Assembly: GCA_009784775.1 (NCBI GenBank)
Contig: WQXQ01000011.1
Span: 1 to 34,466 of the forward strand
Length of the DNA stretch: 34,466 nt
Source: Treponema sp.
GTDB lineage: Bacteria > Spirochaetota > Spirochaetia > Treponematales > Breznakiellaceae
Reading direction: 5' to 3'
The notes below the pieces were generated by a model. It was not told where the DNA came from. It was given only the letters and a program-made list of their open reading frames with translations, and made no database searches. Position numbers and translations under genes: made by a program. Of the stretch, positions 27,418 to 34,466 are shown piece by piece; within the stretch, counting starts at the first letter, position 1; each line of letters opens with the position of its first letter.

Positions 27418-28348
27418 CCATTTATTGTACCACCATTGCCGGCTTTGCCCCCGTGATTGCGGGGTAGACCGCCTTGCTGGTCCTGCCGGGTATTGCGGAG
27501 AAAGCGCCTCGCTTCGGCTTGCCTTTGCCGGTTTGCACCGCGGCGAGGAACCGCCTTTAAGCGGAATGGGCGGTTCCGGCACCATTTTTGTCAGTGGCTG
27601 TAATTTGGGCTGCGCCATGTGTCAAAACTGGCAGGTTTCGTCTGGCGGGTCTGCGGAACGCCTGGGACGCGCCGTTTCCGCCGATGCATTTACCGCAATT
27701 TGCCTTGCGCTGCAGGATAAGGGCGCAGAGAATATCAATATCGTAACCGGCAGCCATGCGATTCCTGCCATTGCCCAGGGTTTCAGCGCCGCCAAAGCCG
27801 CCGGGTTGCGTATTCCCGTACTGTGGAACTCGTCCGCTTACGAAAGCCCCGCCGCTCTGGAGCTGCTCAGCGGCCATGTAGATATTTGGCTGCCCGACCT
27901 GAAAACCCTGGACAACACCCTTGCGGCGCGGTTTTTTAATGCCGCCGATTACCCCCAGGTTGCTGCCCAGGCAATTCGATGGATGATACAGCATAAACCG
28001 GCGGCCGTGCCGGCGGGGGTCATTATCCGCCATTTAATACTTCCCGGCTGCCTTGAATCCACCCGCGCCGTACTACGCTGGTTTGCCGATAATGCCGCCG
28101 GGCAGGCCCAGCTTTCCCTGATGAGCCAATACACGCCAATACCCAGAGACGGTTTGAGCGGCCAAATGCCGGGGCGTTTTTTGAGCGAACGGGAATACGA
28201 TACCGTTCTTGGCTGGCTTGAAGAGTTCGACATACAAGACGGTTTTTGTCAGGATTATGTTACCGGCAGTGACTGGCTGCCCGATTTTAAGCGCCGGAAC
28301 CCCTTTTCATCGGAGCTATCGGTGACCGTATGGCACTTTTCTGATTGA
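27410..28348 (+). CDS. Radical SAM protein, PflA-like (COG1313-type)
   Basis: CX3CX2C motif SGCNLGCAMCQNWQ; N-terminal YHHCRLCPRDCGVDR; IWLPDLKTLD. ORF listed from 27263; MPDHLLYHH start at 27410 preferred. Confidence 0.87.
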   Translation: MPDHLLYHHCRLCPRDCGVDRLAGPAGYCGESASLRLAFAGLHRGEEPPLSGMGGSGTIFVSGCNLGCAMCQNWQVSSGGSAERLGRAVSADAFTAICLALQDKGAENINIVTGSHAIPAIAQGFSAAKAAGLRIPVLWNSSAYESPAALELLSGHVDIWLPDLKTLDNTLAARFFNAADYPQVAAQAIRWMIQHKPAAVPAGVIIRHLILPGCLESTRAVLRWFADNAAGQAQLSLMSQYTPIPRDGLSGQMPGRFLSEREYDTVLGWLEEFDIQDGFCQDYVTGSDWLPDFKRRNPFSSELSVTVWHFSD

Positions 28349-28382
28349 AACACACGGGCGGTTTGCCGATAATAGATGCAAT

Positions 28383-29072
28383 ATGAAGCAACTTCTTACA
28401 ACATTTGTTTTTTGTTTAGCAGGATTATCCCTTGGTACAGCCGCTTTTGCCCAGCCGGCAGCGGTCAATCAGATTGCGCCCGGAGCAATAGAACAGTTTA
28501 CCGCGCTGCTTGATAATCCAACGTTAGTACGTCCGCCAGCAGTTACCCCTTTGGGCAGAAACTGGTTCAGACTGGATACAGATACCCATGTGTTTACCGA
28601 TAAGGTAAGCGCGCAGCAGGTTCTGGCCGCCATAACTGATTTGGAAGGCCATGAAAAAAACTTTGATGGCAAACGATCCAAACAGTCCGCAAAAGAAGTC
28701 AGCCGGAACGGGAATGAACTCATCGTTGATTTTGTTATGATTTCAATTGTACCGGTCGTGAATATTCGCATCAGATCGCCGTACCGCGCCTCGGTAACGG
28801 TTAAAGAAAATACGGGGTCACATTTTTTTCTGGAAATCAAACAGCTTGCCTCAAACAGCGAATCCAATAACGATATTAAAAATCTCCTTGCCTTGCGGTA
28901 TGCCGAAGAAATTGTCATAAACGGTACAACATATACCTACATTAGGGTAGCTACCGTAAATGACGCAAACGCCAGTATTTTGCCGGGAGCAAGAGGCGCG
29001 TTGGAACGAAATTCTATTCCGGCCAATATCGAAGCATTGCAAATGATTATTGCCGTGGCAAAAAACAAGTGA
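28383..29072 (+). CDS. Hypothetical secreted protein
   Basis: Signal peptide MKQLLTTFVFCLAGLSLGTAAFAQ; no recognised domain. Confidence 0.75.
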   Translation: MKQLLTTFVFCLAGLSLGTAAFAQPAAVNQIAPGAIEQFTALLDNPTLVRPPAVTPLGRNWFRLDTDTHVFTDKVSAQQVLAAITDLEGHEKNFDGKRSKQSAKEVSRNGNELIVDFVMISIVPVVNIRIRSPYRASVTVKENTGSHFFLEIKQLASNSESNNDIKNLLALRYAEEIVINGTTYTYIRVATVNDANASILPGARGALERNSIPANIEALQMIIAVAKNK

Positions 29073-29087
29073 TAGGGTAGGGTTATA

Positions 29088-30137
29088 ATGTATACAAGGG
29101 AGATTCAGGCTCCAAGGGGCAGCCCCATTGAAAATAGAATACCCCTTGCGGGAACCTGGAATAAAGCCTTTTCCCGGGTGAACCTTTTGGACATCCGCAG
29201 GCCCTATCCCTGGCCGCTTCCACGCTGGCTTAGGGACTATCGCATAAAGGAATGGGAGAGCCTGAGCGTTCAGGACGATAGGTTCTTTTTGGAAGCCCTG
29301 CTGGGTAACTTTAAGTTATTTCAGGTGGCTCATGTTTTTTTGTATAACAAGGAAACCGGGCAAAACCATGTTTTTAGAAAACTTGTCCTTGGCAATAGCT
29401 GGCGAATGCCCCGGAATCTTAATCATGCTTCGGTGGAGTGCCGTTCTTCCCATTTTTTCCTTCGTATTCATACCTGGCTTACTGCGGATGCGATCAAATT
29501 GGACATTGATATTGCGGCAACAAAACGACAGCCCGCTTTTACCGCTCACCTTGCGTTCTGCATGAGCGACCATAGCATTACGCCGCTGGTGGTTTCGCTG
29601 CTGTTTACCGGACAGCGCAATATGTACGCATATAAGACCCTCACTGCAGTAAGGGGGGATATGGTGTTGGGAGGGCAGCACCTCAGTCTGGATTCGGCGC
29701 GTTGTATGGGGATTTTCCGTGATTATAAGGGATTTTTCCCCTATCGGATGAAGGGAACATTTTGCGGCAGTATGGGTTTTGACGGAGAAGGCAAACGGCA
29801 TGGCTTCCACATCGTCGAAAATCAGGCAAAAGAGACCCGGAAAAATAATGAGAATGCCCTGTGGGTAAACGGGCACTGTACCCCGCTGCCTCCGGTACGG
29901 ATTACCATGCCCAATGGCCTTGAGTCAGATTGGGTAATACAGGACCTGGATGGTATGGTAGACCTGGTGTTTACCCCCAAAGAAATAAACCGGTTTAGAG
30001 CAAATTTTTTGATAACAAGAGGTGATTTTTTTGTGTTAATAGGTTATTATAGTGGTATGCTGGTAAGTTCCGTAGGAGAACAAGTCCAGGTGCGCAACCA
30101 GTGGGGAATGGGCGAAAAACTCTATTTGCGGGTGTAA
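29088..30137 (+). CDS. DUF2804-like protein
   Basis: 349-aa ORF with NRIPLAGTWNKAFSRVNLLDIRRPYPWPLPRWLRDYRIKEWESLSVQDDRFFLEALLGN, resembling the DUF2804 family by recall. Confidence 0.72.
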   Translation: MYTREIQAPRGSPIENRIPLAGTWNKAFSRVNLLDIRRPYPWPLPRWLRDYRIKEWESLSVQDDRFFLEALLGNFKLFQVAHVFLYNKETGQNHVFRKLVLGNSWRMPRNLNHASVECRSSHFFLRIHTWLTADAIKLDIDIAATKRQPAFTAHLAFCMSDHSITPLVVSLLFTGQRNMYAYKTLTAVRGDMVLGGQHLSLDSARCMGIFRDYKGFFPYRMKGTFCGSMGFDGEGKRHGFHIVENQAKETRKNNENALWVNGHCTPLPPVRITMPNGLESDWVIQDLDGMVDLVFTPKEINRFRANFLITRGDFFVLIGYYSGMLVSSVGEQVQVRNQWGMGEKLYLRV

Positions 30138-30139
30138 TT

Positions 30140-32254
30140 ATGGCCATGGATAAAAAACCGAGTGCGATTTATGAACCGGGAGAATTAAACCGGATACGGA
30201 AAAAGTTGGGCGACATGGATATTTTCGAAGCCCGGCGAATGGCCCAGATTCTTGGCGGAGAGGTGGGTGTAGAGAAAAACGCCCATTGGCAGCCGCCCAA
30301 AAAAAACGTCAAGCATGATACGGTGGAACTGATGGTTCCTGGCCGATCGGATAAACGGCCCCGGCGTACGGTGGAAGTTGCCGGTGATGATGACTACATG
30401 GGCAGTGATGACAAATCGTTTCCGTTGAAATTATTGAATAGCGATCCTGCCGATGATCCTTCGATCATGCTTAAAACAACGTACAAAGAGCGGGTTAAAA
30501 TGGACCGCTTTGCTGCCCAGCTGCAGTTTGATATCAAAAGCCCCCTCCAGGTGTTTGTTTCGATGCTTTCGTTTTTCCATGAGCCGGTAGACTATGTCAG
30601 CTCCCGTTTTGTGAATCGCCGCATGAATATTTATTATGACAAAATTGGGCAGCTTGTCACCGCAACCAGAGCGTTGCTTCCCCGTCATAATACCCGCCGC
30701 AGCGAGCGGCTCAAAAAAGCATCGCCGTATGTTCATTCCATTTTGGAAACCATTCGCTACTGGAACACAGAGCGCATTGGCGAAGATCTGGCCAAGATTC
30801 AGGCTCATCCGCGATCGGCCAGAGTTTCCGAATTTGGCGATATTCTGCGGTCTATCTACCGGCCTTTGTTCATTTTGGAAAGACTGGATATAGACACGCA
30901 TATCAAGGGCGCGTACAAACTGCTCTACAAACTGCTGTACATTGAAAACCCAACAGAGCCGCTGGAAAAAAATCAGTCTTTTATCCGTGTTGCCCTTGCC
31001 GCCCTTGCCGATATTCGCCGTGAAGTTCATTTCGGCCTGTACCCCCTGCTGATGAAATGTATCTCCGATCGCTGGCTTCCGTACGAGCAGTTGTTTACTG
31101 AACGGTCCCGGCGCTTTATGGCCTTTATCGGTGTTACCGAGGATGACCAGATTAAACCGGTGCATTTAAGCCCCGAACAGGCGGAAAGCGGAAATCTGGA
31201 GGCAATACAGGAAGAGATAAAAGCAGAGAACGCGGCTCAGGATGCCCAAACCGTTAAAGACACGGAAAGCAGCAGCGATCTTGAAACGGTTGCGCGGAAA
31301 GCGCACCTGACTGCGGCTGAAGCTGAGCAGAAAGTGCTGGATCACAGCCTTAAAGTAATGGAAACGCTGTTTCCAAAGGCCGGATGGGAACGGCTGCCGC
31401 AATATCCCGATATGTACCCCTATTTCTCCGGTATATATGATCTGCGGCGCGGTTATGAGCTCATTTCCCCCACCGATCCGCTGCAGCAAATTGCGATCTT
31501 GATGCACATTCTGGATGATGTTTGCGCCGGTCTTCGGTATATATCATTTGGACTCCTTGCCGGGCCAGATGGAATTCCTTCCCCGGTGGATGATGCCATT
31601 GGTCCCATTATTGCCGGTTGGCGGCGGTATATTGAAGATAGCTTTTCGAAAGAATACCTGCCCCGCCTTGCAGACTACTGCCGCATGATAGAACATTCTC
31701 CTGATGCAAAAAATTCGATGTATGTAAAGCGTAATATGAATGAGCTTCGCTGGTCCAAAAGGCTCTACTTTCTGCCGTATTACAAATTTGATTCTTTGGG
31801 GCCGCCGCCTTTCCAGAAACAGGACACCATAGCAGTTTACAGCCAGGTAAAAACCCTTCGTAAATACCTTACTCAGGTTGCTGCCGGCATAGAGCAGGGA
31901 AATCGCGCGGGCGGCGCTGCGGCAAAGGCTCCCTGCAATGGTATTGACAACCCCTGGTCGCAGTACCATTTTGAGGTGCCCAATCCGGTATCAAAACGCC
32001 TGAATGCGCTGCTTGGTCCCGGCAAACAAAATAACGCAGCGCTGGTTTTCTTCGCGTTATCAATAGTGACGGTTCTGGATAATTTGGTGAACGGCGAAAA
32101 CAGCTGGGCCTATGGTGATACCTTTGGCGTAGTGTTCCGCAGTGTCAATGGCGCGGGTATTGTGCCGGTGTTTGGTGTTGACGATAAAATTGATGCCGAC
32201 CAGATTTTCAAAGATACATTGAGACGCAAAAAAGAAAAGCGGGCAAAATCTTAA
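30140..32254 (+). CDS. Large conserved-type hypothetical protein, about 704 aa
   Basis: Long codon-plausible ORF 2 nt after the preceding stop; MAMDKKPSAIYEPGELNRIRKKLGDMDIFEARRMAQILGGEVG. ORF track begins at 30101; ATG 30140 preferred. Confidence 0.8.
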   Translation: MAMDKKPSAIYEPGELNRIRKKLGDMDIFEARRMAQILGGEVGVEKNAHWQPPKKNVKHDTVELMVPGRSDKRPRRTVEVAGDDDYMGSDDKSFPLKLLNSDPADDPSIMLKTTYKERVKMDRFAAQLQFDIKSPLQVFVSMLSFFHEPVDYVSSRFVNRRMNIYYDKIGQLVTATRALLPRHNTRRSERLKKASPYVHSILETIRYWNTERIGEDLAKIQAHPRSARVSEFGDILRSIYRPLFILERLDIDTHIKGAYKLLYKLLYIENPTEPLEKNQSFIRVALAALADIRREVHFGLYPLLMKCISDRWLPYEQLFTERSRRFMAFIGVTEDDQIKPVHLSPEQAESGNLEAIQEEIKAENAAQDAQTVKDTESSSDLETVARKAHLTAAEAEQKVLDHSLKVMETLFPKAGWERLPQYPDMYPYFSGIYDLRRGYELISPTDPLQQIAILMHILDDVCAGLRYISFGLLAGPDGIPSPVDDAIGPIIAGWRRYIEDSFSKEYLPRLADYCRMIEHSPDAKNSMYVKRNMNELRWSKRLYFLPYYKFDSLGPPPFQKQDTIAVYSQVKTLRKYLTQVAAGIEQGNRAGGAAAKAPCNGIDNPWSQYHFEVPNPVSKRLNALLGPGKQNNAALVFFALSIVTVLDNLVNGENSWAYGDTFGVVFRSVNGAGIVPVFGVDDKIDADQIFKDTLRRKKEKRAKS

Positions 32255-32269
32255 AAGCAAGGGCAGTCA

Positions 32270-33610
32270 ATGCGTTTTCGTTCTACCAATGCACATGGCA
32301 ATGCGTATGGCAATGCGCCTGAACCAGCCGCCGAGCGGTTGGTCTCGTTTCAGGATGCCGTTCTGGGCTGCCTGCCTGCCGATGGGGGACTCTATGTTCC
32401 CGGCAAGGTAGTGGATCTGCGGCAGCTTTTCCTGTACATGAACGACCAAATCAGTTTTCCCGATTTTGTGGCGGCCATAGCGCCCAGCTTGCTGGAAGGC
32501 GAGCTTAACCCCTGCTCGGCGTCCCGTGTTGCGGAAAGCGCCTTTAATTTTGAGCCGGAGCTTATCCGCCTGGATGATGATTTTTCAATACTGAATCTGT
32601 ACAACGGCCCAACCGGGCTTTTTAAGGATTTTGGCATTGCTTTTCTTGCGGCAGCCATGGAAGAACTGCGAAACAGTGCCGGGTCACGGCTTGTTCTTGC
32701 CGCCGTCCACGGCGATACCGGAGTCTCAATGGCTCATGCCTTTAGGGGGCGGAAAGGCATTGGCCTTGTTTTGGTGTATCCATCGGGACCAATCCGCGGG
32801 CTTGATCCGGCGGCGTTTGTTTCCAACGGCGGTAATATTATTCCCGTTCAGATACAGGGAACCTTTGATGATTGCCAGCGTCTTGTTAATGAAACTATTA
32901 ACGACCGCGCGTTTGCGGAACGCTATAATATTACCAGCGCCAACTCCATCAATCCGGGGCGGCTTTTGCCTCAGGTTTTTTATTATCTGTATGCCTTTGT
33001 AAAGGTAAAAAAACAGCTTTCCGGCAGTCTTGCGTTCAGCGTTCCCTGCGGCAATTTTGGCAACCTTATTGCCGGCCTGTACGCGTGGAAATTTGGCATG
33101 CCGGTAAATAGCTTTATTGCCGCCATGAACGCCAACAATGCTCTGGGCGAATTTATCAAAGATAAACCGTTTATCCCCCGCCGTTTGATCACTACCAGTT
33201 CTCCCGCGCTTGATGTATGTATACCTTCAAACCTGAGCCGCCTTGCCTCGTTTTACCGGGAAGCCCCTGCCGTTATGCGCAACATGGTGTATCCGGCCTC
33301 TGTTGATGATGCACATACCCTGCGGACTATTGAATATGTCTGGAAAAAATACCGCCTGCACATTGATCCGCATACTGCCGTTGCGTTTGCCGCTGCCGGA
33401 CAGACGGCTTCCAGCCAGAATTGGAAGGGGCAAATCCATACCGTTGTTCTTGCGACCGGTCATTATGCCAAAAATACAGAACTGGTTCAAAAAGTAACCG
33501 GTCAAACTATCCCGGAACTATTTCAATCCCTGCAAAAAGAAATAGAACCCATTGCCGTTATTCCCGCCAACCTTGACTCTTTTGAAGGCATCATCGCCAG
33601 TTGCTTTTAA
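32270..33610 (+). CDS. thrC: Threonine synthase
   Basis: ADGGLYVP; PLP-lysine motif NGPTGLFKDFGIAFLAAAME; VHGDTGVSMAHAF; VPCGNFGNLIAGLYA. Confidence 0.92.
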   Translation: MRFRSTNAHGNAYGNAPEPAAERLVSFQDAVLGCLPADGGLYVPGKVVDLRQLFLYMNDQISFPDFVAAIAPSLLEGELNPCSASRVAESAFNFEPELIRLDDDFSILNLYNGPTGLFKDFGIAFLAAAMEELRNSAGSRLVLAAVHGDTGVSMAHAFRGRKGIGLVLVYPSGPIRGLDPAAFVSNGGNIIPVQIQGTFDDCQRLVNETINDRAFAERYNITSANSINPGRLLPQVFYYLYAFVKVKKQLSGSLAFSVPCGNFGNLIAGLYAWKFGMPVNSFIAAMNANNALGEFIKDKPFIPRRLITTSSPALDVCIPSNLSRLASFYREAPAVMRNMVYPASVDDAHTLRTIEYVWKKYRLHIDPHTAVAFAAAGQTASSQNWKGQIHTVVLATGHYAKNTELVQKVTGQTIPELFQSLQKEIEPIAVIPANLDSFEGIIASCF

Positions 33611-33638
33611 CGCTTAAGACTGGTAAAATCCTGTACAT

Positions 33639-34466
33639 ATGTCCAACAACTGGAGCTTTTTGCTTGGATTTATCAGTTCAATTGGCTTATACCGCCTTTT
33701 TTTCTCGCTGAACCGTCCGGCAGAAAAATGGCGCTCTGTTGCTTTGTTGGTAATATGCGTTATAAAAGTACCGGTAATTTTCATTTGGAAAGACCTGAAT
33801 ATGGGGTATGATGTAATACCCGTTTATGCAAATGTACTTCTCATGGTTTATGAATTACTTGCTCTTCTTGCCATTGTTTTGTTGGGTACGAACCGGGGAA
33901 CCGCTGTTGTTTCCGCCGCATTTTTCCTTTGTATTATTAATATTGTAGAATATCCGGTTTCATTTTTAATGGGCGCAATTGCCAATCCATCATTAAGCCT
34001 GATAAATCTGAGCGAAGAACTCTATAAAAATTCCGGTTTTTATTATTTGTTTGTCTTCATTATTAATATTTTATTAATGAGCTGCTGTTTCATTGCCGCC
34101 CGGTGGCTTTGTAAAACTAAAATCGATCCTCATCGAAAGTTGGTAATGCTTTTTTCCGCGGTATATATTTCCATTGTAATAATATTTTTAATCTGGGTAA
34201 GAGATACCATAACCATTATGTCAGTATCTTATTTGGCTACCGCTCTTTTTACGGCATTGTTTGTGGGTATACAGCTTATGCTATTTTATTTTTTTACACG
34301 GATTATTACCAAAAAAGAGATTGCCGTTCTCAACGGGAAAGATTTTGGTTATACCCGTTTTATTCAAAAATTAAGCAAACGGGAACTGGACGTTGTAGAA
34401 GCGGTTTTGGCAGGTTATGTTAGCCAAAAAGAACTTGCGTTGTCGCTTAATATTTCAGTTAATACA
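33639..34466 (+). CDS. Membrane-anchored LuxR-type transcriptional regulator, truncated at window end
   Basis: My translation from ATG 33639 is open for 276 codons to the edge: MSNNWSFLLGFISSIGLYRLFFSLNRP..., several hydrophobic segments, then LSKRELDVVEAVLAGYVSQKELALSLNISVNT (LuxR HTH start). Confidence 0.82.
   Translation, partial: MSNNWSFLLGFISSIGLYRLFFSLNRPAEKWRSVALLVICVIKVPVIFIWKDLNMGYDVIPVYANVLLMVYELLALLAIVLLGTNRGTAVVSAAFFLCIINIVEYPVSFLMGAIANPSLSLINLSEELYKNSGFYYLFVFIINILLMSCCFIAARWLCKTKIDPHRKLVMLFSAVYISIVIIFLIWVRDTITIMSVSYLATALFTALFVGIQLMLFYFFTRIITKKEIAVLNGKDFGYTRFIQKLSKRELDVVEAVLAGYVSQKELALSLNISVNT

Noticed and set aside
22567-27583. 19-bp exact repeat aatgggcggttccggcacc at 22567-22585 and 27565-27583
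   Set aside because: Unexpected by length, but lies in unrelated coding regions on different strands with no flanking similarity or hairpin; treated as coincidence.
30431-31165. 244-aa minus-strand ORF
   Set aside because: Fully antisense to the 30140-32254 CDS, with no recognisable domain or RBS; shadow ORF.
32291-32314. Short tandem repeat ATGGCAATGCG twice near the thrC start
   Set aside because: Only two 12-nt units encoding HGNAYGNA; too short to claim a function or instability.
1-34466. Search for tRNA, rRNA, CRISPR arrays, IS elements, phage genes, toxin-antitoxin or defence cassettes
   Set aside because: By eye I found no convincing tRNA T-arm/cloverleaf, spaced direct repeats, transposase or integrase motifs. 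A tRNAscan, CRISPR finder and DefenseFinder run would be needed to exclude them fully.

Overview
The window is 34.5 kb of gene-dense bacterial chromosome. Protein content suggests a spirochaete, probably Treponema-like; this is an inference from gene content and order, not from a search. Conserved housekeeping genes make up most of it: rpmF-acpP-rnc, coaD, nifS-nifU, tatD-type DNase, mutS2, rsgA, murI and thrC. The rest is signalling genes: an MCP, two large hybrid histidine kinases, a REC-GGDEF protein, a double cNMP-binding protein, and a truncated membrane LuxR-type regulator at the right edge that is absent from the ORF track. There are also lineage-type hypothetical proteins. I found no rRNA, tRNA, CRISPR array, IS element or prophage, and no clear new defence system. 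The best second-look items are: (1) two perfect inverted repeats at the acpP/rnc junction, one a 14-bp stem with a U-rich flank inside the 5' end of the RNase III gene; (2) a hybrid kinase with a PAS module triplicated at an exact 390-bp period, tightly coupled to nifS-nifU; (3) a cNMP-sensor / pentapeptide-repeat / metallo-beta-lactamase-fold cluster in which the MBL motif reads HxHxAH instead of HxHxDH; (4) a probable AUU start codon for a secreted protein; (5) an MFS transporter fused to HEAT-like repeats; (6) a consensus sigma-70 promoter with a dyad in front of an AAA/DUF4143-type gene. All family assignments come from reading motifs by eye. No database search or structure prediction was run.
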